Made by a program: the position numbers and the translations under genes | NCBI RefSeq assembly: GCF_012844225.1 | Contig: NZ_JABAGQ010000015.1 | Location: 1-64,000 of the forward strand | Reading direction: 5' to 3' | DNA length: 64,000 bases | Source of the DNA: Rhodococcus sp. 105337 | GTDB taxonomy: Bacteria; Actinomycetota; Actinomycetes; Mycobacteriales; Mycobacteriaceae | Notes under the pieces: model-generated | Databases searched by the model: none | The model's input: only the letters and a program-made list of their open reading frames with translations | Told to the model about the DNA's origin: nothing | Shown: in pieces, positions 1 to 8,195 of the stretch | How the letters are laid out: each line of letters opens with the position of its first letter | Numbering within the stretch: position 1 is the first letter of the stretch

Positions 1-66
1 CTAAGCCCCATTGCGCCGATGGTACTGCACTCGACAGGGTGTGGGAGAGTAGGACACCGCCGAACA
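1..66 (+). rRNA. rrf: 5S ribosomal RNA, 3' end (partial)
   Basis: The window opens inside a 5S rRNA gene. The 3' half is recognisable: the conserved stretch around GATGGTACTGC, the GTGGGAGAGTAGG block and the CACCGCC that closes the terminal helix. The gene ends at about position 66 and is followed within 13 bases by a strong hairpin terminator, as expected for the last gene of an rRNA operon. The 5' part, and the 16S and 23S genes, would lie to the left of the window. Confidence 0.9.
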
Positions 67-78
67 CCCGTTTGCTGG

Positions 79-104
79 AGGCCCCCAACTTTTGTTGGGG
101 GCCT
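79..104 (+). terminator. rRNA operon terminator hairpin
   Basis: A perfect 11-bp stem (79-89 with 94-104) closes a TTTT loop and is followed by a short T-containing tail (TTTTGTG at 111-117). It sits directly after the 5S rRNA end, so it most likely ends the rRNA operon. Confidence 0.85.
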
Positions 105-173
105 TCAGTGTTTTGTGTGGAGGAGGGGACCCGCGGGTGTGGTTCCCTTTTTTCGTTCGCGCGGAACCGTCAG

Positions 174-189
174 GTTACGAGATGGTAAC
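174..189. promoter_or_regulatory. GTTAC-N6-GTAAC inverted repeat upstream of ehuB
   Basis: GTTAC at 174-178 and GTAAC at 185-189 form a dyad with a 6-base spacer, about 130 bases before the ehuB start. Another GTAACG lies at 227-232. The arms and spacing resemble the actinobacterial GlnR box (gTnAC-N6-GnAAC), but that match is by eye only. The rest of 105-319 shows no gene and no clear -10/-35 pair. Confidence 0.4.
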
Positions 190-319
190 GACGTGGTTCC
201 GGGTCCCGCTTTGCCACGTGATGTGGGTAACGTCCGCTGGTGCAAGATCCGCTTGGATCGTGCTGCACGGCGGTGCGCATCCTCCCGGGTCGTTCTGGGG
301 CGACGAGAGGGATCAGACC

Positions 320-1213
320 ATGAAGAACAGGTTCGGCTCGGCCGGAATTGTGAAGGCCGCTGCCACTCTTGCGGGATTCGGACTTGTCGGCGCGTCCATG
401 ACGGGATGCACAAGCGTCGACAACTCGGGCGAGGGGTCGACTCTCCAGCGACTCCAGGACTCCGGCACCGTCACGGTCGGCTTCGCCGGCGAGGCGCCCT
501 ACAGCTTCATGCAGGACGGCGAACTGACCGGCGCAACGGTCGCGCTGCACAGGGAGATCTTCTCGAACCTCGGCATCGACAACGTGGAGGGCGTGGCTAC
601 CGACTTCGGTGCCCTCATTCCGGGTCTGCAGGCTGGACGCTTCGACGTCGTCAGCGCCGGCATGTCGATCCTTCCCCAGCGGTGCGAACAGGCTTTGTTC
701 AGTGAGCCGGAGTTCAACTACACGACCGCTCTGATGGTTCCTCAGGGCAACCCTCAGCAGCTCAGTGACATGCAGACCATCGCGGACAAGGATGTCCGGA
801 TGGCTGTGCTGACCGGTGCGATCGAGTCGGACTACGCGTCGTCGCTCGGTATCGACGCGATGCAGGTGTCCTCACCGCAGGACGGCATGGACGCGGTCAT
901 CAACGGACGTGCCGATGTCTTCGCATTGACCGGTATCTCCCTGAACTGGATGAAGCAGAACAACGAGAATGCTCCCGTCGAGGTCACCGAGTCGTTCGTC
1001 GCCGAAATCGACGGCGTTCCCCAGGTGGGAGCGGGTGGCACCGTGTTCCGCACGGAAGACACCGAACTCCGCGATGCCTACAACGCCGAACTGGCCAAGA
1101 TCACGTCGGACGAGGCCACCTACCTCTCGATCGTCGGGGATTACGGCTTCACCGCGGAGGAGATGCCGGATCCGAACCTGACCACGGAGACACTGTGCGA
1201 GGGCACCGCCTGA
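320..1213 (+). CDS. ehuB: Ectoine/hydroxyectoine ABC transporter substrate-binding lipoprotein
   Basis: This is the solute receptor of an ABC importer, predicted to be lipid-anchored outside the membrane and to pass ectoine or hydroxyectoine to EhuC/EhuD. The 297-residue protein starts with a lysine/arginine-containing signal peptide and a lipobox ending ASMTGC, so Cys29 or so would be acylated. The mature part is a family 3 amino-acid-type binding protein. VGFAGEAPYSF, the AGMSILPQRCEQ block and the C-terminal LTTETLCEG are typical of the EhuB subfamily. ATG 320 was chosen over longer in-frame starts because GAGAGG lies 9 bases upstream and the signal peptide begins there. It is the first gene of ehuBCDA. 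Substrate is inferred from family resemblance; another compatible solute or amino acid is possible. Confidence 0.85.
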   Translation: MKNRFGSAGIVKAAATLAGFGLVGASMTGCTSVDNSGEGSTLQRLQDSGTVTVGFAGEAPYSFMQDGELTGATVALHREIFSNLGIDNVEGVATDFGALIPGLQAGRFDVVSAGMSILPQRCEQALFSEPEFNYTTALMVPQGNPQQLSDMQTIADKDVRMAVLTGAIESDYASSLGIDAMQVSSPQDGMDAVINGRADVFALTGISLNWMKQNNENAPVEVTESFVAEIDGVPQVGAGGTVFRTEDTELRDAYNAELAKITSDEATYLSIVGDYGFTAEEMPDPNLTTETLCEGTA

Positions 1214-1229
1214 GCGCGGGCTGCGGACA

Positions 1230-1967
1230 ATGGCTTCGGAGTCCAACTTCGAGCAGTTTCGAGATGCAATCCCGCGCCTGTTCGACGGGATCATCGTCAC
1301 GCTCGAACTGACCATCGGTAGCGCGTTCTTCGCGTTCCTTCTGGCGCTTGCGCTGGGCCTTGCCGGCGGCGCGAAGAATCTCGCGCTGCGCGGCAGTGCG
1401 CGTGTGTTCATCGAATTCTTCAGAGGCACCTCACTGCTGGTCCAGTTGTTCTGGTTCTTCTATGTGCTGCCTCTGTTCGGGTACCGCCTCGAACCGATCG
1501 TGTGCGGCATCCTGGCTTTGTCGCTGAACTACGGCGCCTACGGTGCGGAGGTCGTCCGCGGCGCCATCGCGTCGGTTCCACGACCCCAATGGGAGGCGGC
1601 GACCGCCTTGAACTTCGGGTACTGGCAACGGCTGCGCCGAGTGATCTTTCCTCAGGCCTGGGCGGAGATGATTCCTCCTCTGACCAATCTCCTCATCCAG
1701 TTGCTCAAGGGCACTGCGCTTGCGAGTTACATTCTGCTGCAGGATCTCACGTTCGAGATCGAACAGTTGCGGCAGAACACCGGCGACACGTTGTTCGCGT
1801 TCGGAATCGGCCTCGTCCTCTACTTCGTGGTCGGGTACATCCTCACGCTGGTGATGAACGCGCTCGAGGTACGCGCGAAGAGTCGCCTCGGCACCGGTCC
1901 GAGTATGCGTGAGATCTTCGGGGTCGCGCCGGCTCTGGACGAACCCGCGGGGGTGGTGAAGTCGTGA
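1230..1967 (+). CDS. ehuC: Ectoine/hydroxyectoine ABC transporter permease EhuC
   Basis: An inner-membrane permease of the polar amino acid uptake (HisM) family, 245 residues with about five hydrophobic segments. The EAA loop that docks the ATPase is visible as QWEAATALNFGYWQRLRRVIFPQA in the middle of the protein, and the FIEFFRGTSLLVQLFW block is the usual family signature. It would form the channel together with EhuD. It begins 17 bases after the ehuB stop and its end overlaps the ehuD start by four bases (GTGA), so the two are translationally coupled. The short C-terminal tail after the last membrane helix is polar and presumably cytoplasmic. Assignment to C rather than D rests on gene order and first-permease position. 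Confidence 0.82.
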   Translation: MASESNFEQFRDAIPRLFDGIIVTLELTIGSAFFAFLLALALGLAGGAKNLALRGSARVFIEFFRGTSLLVQLFWFFYVLPLFGYRLEPIVCGILALSLNYGAYGAEVVRGAIASVPRPQWEAATALNFGYWQRLRRVIFPQAWAEMIPPLTNLLIQLLKGTALASYILLQDLTFEIEQLRQNTGDTLFAFGIGLVLYFVVGYILTLVMNALEVRAKSRLGTGPSMREIFGVAPALDEPAGVVKS

Positions 1968-2608
1968 CCGTCGAATGGAGTTGGCAACGCGCCGGAGAGG
2001 CGCTGCCCGTGTTGCTCGAGGGCTTCCGCATCACGCTGCTGGCGACGGTGCTGGGTTTCGCTCTCGCTGCTGTGCTGGGTCTGGCCGTGGCGATCATGCG
2101 GCGCTCGCTCCCCAAGGTGCTCGCAAAACTGCTCTCGGCGATAGTCGAGTTCATCCGGCTGACACCGCTCGTCGTGCAGTTGCTGTTCGTCTACTACCTG
2201 CTCCCGCAATTCTCGGCACTGCAAATCGGTATCGCGGTACTCGGTATCCACTACGCGACGTATATGGCCGAGGTCTACCGGGCGGGGATCGAAGCTGTCC
2301 CGGTGGGGCAGTGGGAAGCGGCACGCGCGTTGTCTTTGCCACCCGCCCGAACGTGGCGGGCGGTGATCCTGCCACAGGCGATTCGCCGGGTCGTTCCGGC
2401 TCTCGGCAACTATGCGGTCTCGATGTTCAAGGACACCCCGTACCTCTTCACCATTTCCGTGGTGGAGATGGTGACGGCCGCGCAGCAATTCGGGGCAAGA
2501 AACTTTCAATATCTCGAGCCACTGACGATGGCGGGGCTGATCTTCCTCGCCGCGAGCTATCCCACGTCGGTGCTCATCCGCAGATTGGAGCGTCGACTTG
2601 CCTACTGA
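1964..2608 (+). CDS. ehuD: Ectoine/hydroxyectoine ABC transporter permease EhuD
   Basis: The second permease of the importer, 214 residues, again HisM-type with several membrane helices. It has VEFIRLTPLVVQLLFVYYLLP near the first third and an EAA loop reading GQWEAARALSLPPARTWRAV. The GTG start overlaps the ehuC stop (GTGA). The end overlaps the following ATPase gene by 11 bases if the TTG start of that gene is used. Such tight packing indicates one transcript and a fixed subunit ratio. Function comes from family membership and from the two-permease, one-ATPase, one-receptor arrangement. Confidence 0.82.
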   Translation: MTVEWSWQRAGEALPVLLEGFRITLLATVLGFALAAVLGLAVAIMRRSLPKVLAKLLSAIVEFIRLTPLVVQLLFVYYLLPQFSALQIGIAVLGIHYATYMAEVYRAGIEAVPVGQWEAARALSLPPARTWRAVILPQAIRRVVPALGNYAVSMFKDTPYLFTISVVEMVTAAQQFGARNFQYLEPLTMAGLIFLAASYPTSVLIRRLERRLAY

Positions 2609-3422
2609 TCCGGCCCTCGAGGAACACTCCCTCACGGGCGACAGGTCCACTGTGCCGATGATCGAATTCGACTCGGTCGTCAAGAAATTCGGCGACAACG
2701 TCGTTCTCGATCATCTCGACTTCACGGTGGCGGCAGGGGACAGGGTGACGCTGATCGGCCCCAGCGGCTCCGGCAAAACCACCATCCTGCGTCTGCTCAT
2801 GACGTTGGAGAAGGTGGACGGCGGGGTCATCCGGGTCAAAGGTGAACCGCTCAGCCACGAACGAAAAGGGGACCGTCTGGTTCCTGCGTCGGAGCGGCAC
2901 CTTCGATCGATGCGTCGCAGCATCGGCATGGTGTTCCAGCAGTTCAACCTGTTTCCGAACATGAACGTGATGGAGAACCTCACGGAGGCGCCCATCCACG
3001 TGCTCGGGCGCAAGAAGTCCGAAGCGCAGGAGCGCGCGCGGGAACTGCTCGCGACGGTCGGACTGTCGGATAAGGAGAGTGCGCATCCGACGCAGCTGTC
3101 CGGTGGGCAGCAGCAGCGTGTGGCGATCGCCCGGGCGCTCGCAATGGACCCCGACATCCTGCTTCTCGACGAGGTGACCTCGGCGCTCGACCCCGAACTC
3201 GTTGCGGATGTGCTCGACGTGCTGCGCACCATCGCCGACACGACCGACATCACGATGCTCATCGTCACGCACGAGATGCACTTCGCGCGAGACGTATCCA
3301 ATCGCGTGCTGATGTTCGATCAGGGTCGCATCGTCGAGGAAGGCTCGCCCGAGCGCATCTTCACCGATCCCGCTCACGAGCGAACACGGAGATTCCTCGA
3401 CGCGATCATCGCGGGAGAATGA
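2598..3422 (+). CDS. ehuA: Ectoine/hydroxyectoine ABC transporter ATP-binding protein
   Basis: The ATPase that powers EhuCD. It has a Walker A (GPSGSGKTT) near residue 55, Q-loop (VFQQFNLFPNMNV), ABC signature LSGGQQQRVAIARAL, Walker B with catalytic Glu reading ILLLDEVTSALD, and an H-loop VTHEM. The start is uncertain. TTG at 2598 has GGAG 7 bases upstream and overlaps ehuD, which supports it. GTG 2652 or ATG 2658 (MIEFDSVVKKFG) would match where most family members begin and would drop 18-20 poorly conserved residues. Its stop is 15 bases from the stop of the convergent cyclase gene, leaving no space for a separate terminator. Confidence 0.82.
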   Translation: MPTDPALEEHSLTGDRSTVPMIEFDSVVKKFGDNVVLDHLDFTVAAGDRVTLIGPSGSGKTTILRLLMTLEKVDGGVIRVKGEPLSHERKGDRLVPASERHLRSMRRSIGMVFQQFNLFPNMNVMENLTEAPIHVLGRKKSEAQERARELLATVGLSDKESAHPTQLSGGQQQRVAIARALAMDPDILLLDEVTSALDPELVADVLDVLRTIADTTDITMLIVTHEMHFARDVSNRVLMFDQGRIVEEGSPERIFTDPAHERTRRFLDAIIAGE

Positions 3423-3437
3423 GCACGCGCGGGATCG

Positions 3438-4982
3438 TCAGTAGGACGGAACGGCCAGGTGGGTAGCTTCGGCCCGGCCTCGGAGCACCACTTCTTCGCC
3501 CAGCGTCCACCGGGAGCGTTCCGCGCCGGACGTGGCGTCGAGCGCACGGCGTGACGCGACGACGTGTCCGGGCACGGTTTTCGCGAGTTCGGAGAGGCGT
3601 GCCGCCTCGTTGACCGGGTCTCCGATCACCGTGTACTCGAACCGCTCCTCGGCACCGATGTTGCCGGCCACCGCAATCCCGGCGGTGATGCCGATGCCCG
3701 CACGGCATTCGGGTACCTCGGCCTCGAGACGCTGCGCCATCTTCCGGGCGGCAGCCAGTGCCCGCCCGGGGGCATCGTCGACGGCAACCGGGGCACCGAA
3801 GATCGCAAGCGCGGCGTCACCCTCGAACTTGTTGACGAAACCTCCGGCGGAATGGACCTCGTCGACGACGACGGCGAAGAATCGGTTCAGCAGTTCCACG
3901 ACCTCGGAGGGGGGTCGGCTCGCCGCGATCCCGGTGGACCCGATGATGTCGATGAACAGCACCGCGACGTCCCGTTCCTCACCCCCGAGGGTCTCTGCCC
4001 GGTTCAGCGCTGCCGCTGCGACGTCACGTCCGACATGTTTACCGAACACCTCCCGCATACGTTCCCGTTCACGCAGGCCCTCGGCCATCCGGTTGAAGCC
4101 GGCCTGCAACTGGCCGAGTTCGGTGCCGTCGTAGACGACGACCGCTTCGTCGAATCGTCCCTCTTCGATCCGGCGCATCCCGAAACGCACGGACTCGATC
4201 GGAGCGATCGTGGATCGTACGGTCAGGTACATCAGGAGTGAGCCCGTGAACAGCGCCACCGTTCCCAGGACGAGGATCGTGATCGCGAGGCGGGTCGTGG
4301 TGACCGGGCGGACGAAGGTGAACACCGCGACGAAGATCAGCCCGACGACGGGCACGGCGCTGCCGAGTGCCCACGCGAGCATCACCCGGCCGGTGGTGCC
4401 GGCGAACTTCCGGCGTGGTGGTGTGCCCGCTTCGAGGGCCCTCGCGGAAATAGGGCGGAGTGCGAACTCCGTGAACATGTATGCGAAACCGCACACGGTA
4501 ACCCCGGCGAGCGTGATGGTCAGGGCCACCTTGGGAATCGTCTCGGCGTCGACGATGCCGAAGCACGTGGTGAAGAAGACGAACCCGACGAACCACAGTG
4601 CACCCTGCTGAAGGGTGATCCGCCACGGCATCGTGAGAGCGATGCGCTGCTCGTCGGCGGTGGGTGGCCGGTTCTCCAGCGCCCACCGCAACCGGCGGAG
4701 GGCCCCGCGGGTGAACAGGACCGACCCCAGGACGATCGCCACCCCCACGTACACCGGCGCAAGGATCGCGGTGATCACGAGGAATTCGGAGGTGAGGACC
4801 GATGGGCCGGGGATCACCACGTTGATGAGCGCGGCCACGATCGCCGCCCCCACAAGGTGCGTCCCGATCAGCGACAGGGTGAGCAACAACTGGATGCGGA
4901 TGCGCTGCCGCCGGACGGGTTCGGCGGGCTCACCGAGGATCGCGGACCCGAGCGGTGCGGTGCGGTTGCTGCGTGCTGGCAT
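3438..4982 (-). CDS. Membrane adenylate cyclase with HAMP domain (class III)
   Basis: Makes cAMP from ATP. Of 514 residues, the N-terminal 250 or so hold about six membrane helices. A HAMP linker follows (TIAPIESVRFGMRRIEEGRFDEAV), then a class III cyclase domain. Metal-binding aspartates sit in VLFIDIIGSTG and FEGDAALAIFG. The lysine of NKFEGDA and the aspartate of VIGDPVNEAARL fit adenine rather than guanine specificity, and the N and R of the last motif are the transition-state residues. It matches M. tuberculosis Rv1318c-Rv1320c in architecture and in its position next to nucS. ATG 4982 was preferred to GTG 5012, which would run to within 13 bases of the nucS start. It is divergent from nucS with a 42-base gap that must hold both promoters. 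The signal sensed is unknown. Confidence 0.85.
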   Translation of the reverse strand: MPARSNRTAPLGSAILGEPAEPVRRQRIRIQLLLTLSLIGTHLVGAAIVAALINVVIPGPSVLTSEFLVITAILAPVYVGVAIVLGSVLFTRGALRRLRWALENRPPTADEQRIALTMPWRITLQQGALWFVGFVFFTTCFGIVDAETIPKVALTITLAGVTVCGFAYMFTEFALRPISARALEAGTPPRRKFAGTTGRVMLAWALGSAVPVVGLIFVAVFTFVRPVTTTRLAITILVLGTVALFTGSLLMYLTVRSTIAPIESVRFGMRRIEEGRFDEAVVVYDGTELGQLQAGFNRMAEGLRERERMREVFGKHVGRDVAAAALNRAETLGGEERDVAVLFIDIIGSTGIAASRPPSEVVELLNRFFAVVVDEVHSAGGFVNKFEGDAALAIFGAPVAVDDAPGRALAAARKMAQRLEAEVPECRAGIGITAGIAVAGNIGAEERFEYTVIGDPVNEAARLSELAKTVPGHVVASRRALDATSGAERSRWTLGEEVVLRGRAEATHLAVPSY

Positions 4983-5024
4983 GGTCGTTCGAGAGTAGTC
5001 GAGCAGATCCACTAGGGTAGGTCC

Positions 5025-5699
5025 GTGCGTCTAGTGATTGCCCGTTGCCGTGTGGACTACATCGGACGCCTGACGGCGCACCTGCCCACGGCGCGCCGAC
5101 TCCTGCTCGTCAAGGCCGACGGGTCGGTGAGTATCCACGCCGACGACCGCGCCTACAAACCTCTCAACTGGATGAGCCCGCCGTGCCGGCTCGTCGAGGA
5201 ACCGGCCGACGAGGCGCAGGCGCTCTGGGTGGTGACCAACAAAGCCGGCGAGGAACTGCGGATCACGCTCGAGGAGATCGAGCACGACTCGAGTCACGAA
5301 CTCGGGGTGGACCCCGGTCTCATCAAGGACGGCGTGGAAGCGCACCTGCAGGAACTTCTCGCGGAACACGTGGAGACGCTCGGCCAGGGATTCACGCTCG
5401 TCCGGCGCGAGTACCCGACAGCGATCGGTCCCGTCGATCTGCTGTGCCGGGACGCCGACGGCGCCACGGTGGCCGTGGAGATCAAGCGTCGCGGTGAGAT
5501 CGACGGCGTCGAACAGCTCACGCGCTATCTCGAACTTCTCAACCGCGACCCGCTCCTCGCCCCGGTCACCGGAGTGTTCGCTGCCCAGCAGATCAAGCCG
5601 CAGGCGAAGACCCTGGCGACGGATCGCGGGATCCGCTGCCTCGTCCTCGATTACGAGGCTCTGCGTGGCACCGAGAGCACCGAGTTCAGATTGTTCTGA
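5025..5699 (+). CDS. nucS: NucS/EndoMS mismatch-specific endonuclease
   Basis: Actinobacterial mismatch repair nuclease that cuts both strands around G-T, G-G and T-T mismatches, replacing MutS/MutL. The 224-residue protein has the N-terminal DNA-binding/dimer domain (starting [16 protein letters not shown]) and a C-terminal RecB-like nuclease domain. The catalytic set is visible as GPVDLL, AVEIKRR and the Q in [10 protein letters not shown]. The last residues, EFRLF, fit the beta-clamp-binding tail of the family. GTG 5025 is the family start. It corresponds to Rv1321 and sits between the cyclase and a small zinc-motif protein gene that begins 2 bases after its stop. Confidence 0.93.
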   Translation: MRLVIARCRVDYIGRLTAHLPTARRLLLVKADGSVSIHADDRAYKPLNWMSPPCRLVEEPADEAQALWVVTNKAGEELRITLEEIEHDSSHELGVDPGLIKDGVEAHLQELLAEHVETLGQGFTLVRREYPTAIGPVDLLCRDADGATVAVEIKRRGEIDGVEQLTRYLELLNRDPLLAPVTGVFAAQQIKPQAKTLATDRGIRCLVLDYEALRGTESTEFRLF

Positions 5700-5701
5700 C
5701 G

Positions 5702-6028
5702 GTGCCCCGCCGCAATCGTCCCCCTACGTCGTCGCGCAGACGCGGACACGCCGAATCGGAGAGCGCCTCCTTCGGTTACGCCACCAGCCGCACCGAGAAC
5801 GGTCCGGCAGGAGCTGACGACGAGAGGTACACGGTGCGGACAGTGCCGGGAAGCCGCGCCACCAAGCCGTACCGGTGCCCGGGATGCGACCACGAGATCG
5901 CGCCCGGCACACCACACGTGGTGGCATGGCCCGTCGACACTCCGGGCGGCGCCGACGACAGACGGCACTGGCACAACGGGTGCTGGAAGGGACGCGGAAC
6001 GCGGCGGCCCACGCGTCGGTGGTCCTAG
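5702..6028 (+). CDS. Small zinc-motif protein of unknown function, downstream of nucS
   Basis: A 108-residue basic protein I cannot assign a function. The N-terminal 40 residues are polar and probably disordered. The C-terminal half carries CPGC (about residue 59), then HWHNGC, a CxxC...HxxxC pattern that could bind one zinc ion. Homologues in actinobacteria are often labelled ATP/GTP-binding, but I see no Walker motif here. GTG 5702 is 2 bases after nucS, so it is probably co-transcribed and perhaps coupled with it. Together with the AlkD-like gene downstream this hints at a DNA repair setting, which is inference from position only. The stop codon lies inside a short tandem repeat. Confidence 0.7.
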   Translation: MPRRNRPPTSSRRRGHAESESASFGYATSRTENGPAGADDERYTVRTVPGSRATKPYRCPGCDHEIAPGTPHVVAWPVDTPGGADDRRHWHNGCWKGRGTRRPTRRWS

Positions 6029-6066
6029 CCGGCAGTGCTCCCAGTGGTGCTAGCCGACAGTGCTCC
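6025..6066 (+). repeat. Short tandem duplication, 25-base period
   Basis: A 17-base unit starting CTAGCCG and ending GTGCTCC occurs at 6025-6041 and again at 6050-6066 with one mismatch. The first copy contains the stop codon of the preceding gene. It is probably a simple local duplication with no known role. Confidence 0.6.
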
Positions 6067-6164
6067 AGGGGTCCCCGCCTGCAAGAGCGGGTGGTGTCCG
6101 TCTGCACGTCGTAGTCTGGCGGCGTGCGCTGGCCGATGGCGGAACGTGATCACTGGAGGCACGG

Positions 6165-6839
6165 ATGGCCGAGACGACTGTGGCAGATGTGATGGCCGAA
6201 CTGGCCGCACTCGAGGACCCGAAGGCACGGGCGGTCAACGAGAAACACGGCGACGACCACGGCGTGAATCTCAGCAGGCTACGGGCGCTCGCGAAGCGGT
6301 TGAAGACCCAGCACGAGCTCGCGCGGGGGCTCTGGGGCACCCGGGACACAGCGGCGAGGCTGCTCGCGCTCCTGATCTGCCGGCCCAGGTCGTTCGAGCG
6401 TGACGAACTGGACGCGATGATGCGTGACGCGCGTGCTCCCAAGGTGCGGGTCTGGCTGGTGAGCTACGTCGTGAAGAAGAGCCCGCACGCAGAGGAACTC
6501 CGCGCGCGCTGGTTCCGTGACCCGGACCCGGCGGTCGCGAGTGCCGGCTGGGATCTGACCGCCGGACTGGTGGCCACGGATCCGGCCCGGCTGGACCTGG
6601 ACGGACTCCTCGACATCGTCGAGACAGGGATGAAAGATGCTCCCGACACACTGCAATGGTCGATGAACACCTGCCTCGCCCAGATCGGGATCGAGCACGC
6701 TCACCACAGGCAACGCGCGCTCGAGATCGGGGAGCGGTTGAGAGTTCTCGAGGACTACCCGACGTCACCGGGCTGCACGTCGCCGTACGCCCCGGTCTGG
6801 ATCAGCGAGATGGTAGGCCGCCGCCAGGGAGCAGGGTAG
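6165..6839 (+). CDS. AlkD-like HEAT-repeat DNA alkylation repair protein
   Basis: A 224-residue, largely helical protein of the AlkC/AlkD DNA glycosylase superfamily, which excises or recognises alkylated purines using HEAT-like repeats. Visible family features are an N-terminal helix pair (VADVMAELAALEDPKARAVNEKHG), the GVNLSRLRALAK segment and a central block with WLVSYVVKKSP and DPDPAVASAGW. The start ATG 6165 has GGAGG about 7 bases upstream. Residues for catalysis in true AlkD (a tryptophan and an aspartate on the concave face) cannot be confirmed by eye. It lies downstream of nucS and could be in the same repair-related group, separated by 136 bases. Its stop is 12 bases from the convergent coiled-coil gene. 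Confidence 0.7.
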   Translation: MAETTVADVMAELAALEDPKARAVNEKHGDDHGVNLSRLRALAKRLKTQHELARGLWGTRDTAARLLALLICRPRSFERDELDAMMRDARAPKVRVWLVSYVVKKSPHAEELRARWFRDPDPAVASAGWDLTAGLVATDPARLDLDGLLDIVETGMKDAPDTLQWSMNTCLAQIGIEHAHHRQRALEIGERLRVLEDYPTSPGCTSPYAPVWISEMVGRRQGAG

Positions 6840-6851
6840 TCGCGCGACGCG

Positions 6852-8105
6852 TCAGTTTCTGACCTTGCTGGCGACCGCGGGGGAACGTCCCTGGATATTC
6901 GGTCCGGAGCCCGTGGTGTTCCGAGGCTGCGTTCCGGAACCGCGGACGCCGTCGGCGGATTTCGGGGTCTCGGTCTTCTCGGTGTCGGTCTTCTCGGCGG
7001 TGTCGGATTTCCCGGTGCCGGCGTTCTTGCCGCTGTCCGTGGTGCGTCCGGTCTCACCGGCTGCCGCGTCGTCCCGGTCCGCTCGCGCAGGCGGGGCGAC
7101 CCGTCCCTCGGTATCCGCGGTCGCCTTCGGCTTCGCCGCGGGAGTGCCGCCCTCCGTGTTGCGATCGCGGGGAGCGCCGCCACCGGCCGTGTTCCCACCG
7201 GCCGAAGTGCTGCCACCGCCCGGACGGGGGGTATCGAGCGAGATCTCCCGGTCGAGCAACTCGCCTTCGCGGTTGATCGCGGCGAGCATGGTCGGCACGT
7301 CGTCGAGCTGTTCGCGCACCGCATCGAGCTGGCCGAGGATGCGTCCGCGCAGCATCCGCATTTCCTCCGTGAGGTCGCGGGCGTTGGCGACCTTGCGCTC
7401 GGATTGTTCGGTGGCAGTCGCGAGTCGACGGGCGGCTTCCTGCGTCGCCACATCGATACGTCGTTCGGCTTCGGCCTTGCTCGTGCGCTCGAGGTTGTCG
7501 AGTTCGCCGAGAAGCTTGCTGCGACGTTCGGCCATCGTGATCTCGAAGTCCTGCTGAACCTGCTCGCGCTTGCTTTCGGCCTCGGCGGCGTGGCGGTCGG
7601 CCTCGGCGCGCGCAGCCGCGACGATGCGGTCGGCTTCCTTGCGCGCGGCAGCCATCGTCCGCTTGTGCTCGTCCTCGAATGCGCGGCGCCGTTCTTCGAG
7701 CTCTGCGAGCTTCTGTTCGTAATCGCCGCGGAGTCTGATGCCCTCCTGCTCGGCGAGCGAAATCATTTCCGCGGAGTCGGCCTCGGCACGCGCCCGCAAC
7801 TCGGATGCTTCGTCCGAGGCGAGGCGCAGCATCCGGGAGATGCGGTCACTCATACCCTCGGCGGTGGTGGGGGGCACCGACAGCCGGTCCACATCGCGGC
7901 GGAGCTCGTCGATCTCGTTGCGCGCATTCTCGAGCTGGCGCGCGAGATCGCGGGCCTGCGCGGACGCGGCGTCGCGGTCGGTCGCGGTCACGCGTAACTC
8001 GGCCTCGAACCGCGCGAAGTAGTTGGTTACCTCGTCGCGGTCGAAGCCTTTTCGCACGATCGAGAACGGCAGGTGGCTGGGGGTGCGATCACGATCGAAG
8101 ACCAT
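6852..8105 (-). CDS. DivIVA-domain coiled-coil protein with low-complexity C-terminal tail
   Basis: A 417-residue cytoskeleton-like protein, probably acting at the pole, septum or cell envelope. The N-terminus ([19 protein letters not shown], residues 12-30) is a DivIVA-type membrane-binding/lead segment. Residues 30 to about 285 form nearly continuous coiled coil rich in Ala, Glu and Arg ([25 protein letters not shown]). From about residue 290 to the end the chain switches to Gly, Thr, Ser, Pro and charged residues with repeated TDTEK-like phrases, likely disordered and possibly phosphorylated. It is not Wag31 itself, which is shorter and encoded with the division cluster. FilP/Scy/RsmP-like roles are possible. 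It shares its strand with the epimerase gene, 90 bases upstream. Confidence 0.75.
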   Translation of the reverse strand: MVFDRDRTPSHLPFSIVRKGFDRDEVTNYFARFEAELRVTATDRDAASAQARDLARQLENARNEIDELRRDVDRLSVPPTTAEGMSDRISRMLRLASDEASELRARAEADSAEMISLAEQEGIRLRGDYEQKLAELEERRRAFEDEHKRTMAAARKEADRIVAAARAEADRHAAEAESKREQVQQDFEITMAERRSKLLGELDNLERTSKAEAERRIDVATQEAARRLATATEQSERKVANARDLTEEMRMLRGRILGQLDAVREQLDDVPTMLAAINREGELLDREISLDTPRPGGGSTSAGGNTAGGGAPRDRNTEGGTPAAKPKATADTEGRVAPPARADRDDAAAGETGRTTDSGKNAGTGKSDTAEKTDTEKTETPKSADGVRGSGTQPRNTTGSGPNIQGRSPAVASKVRN

Positions 8106-8195
8106 GGCGACAATCTACCTGCTGAGGCCGGAGGACACGCTGCGCTCCCGCCGAAACGCGGGCGGGAACGCAGACTCGTGATCCGTCCGCGTGGC

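Noticed and set aside
105-319. A riboswitch (for example of the c-di-AMP type) upstream of ehuB
   Set aside because: Osmolyte importers can be riboswitch controlled, but I could not match conserved core sequences or helices. Only the short dyad is supported.
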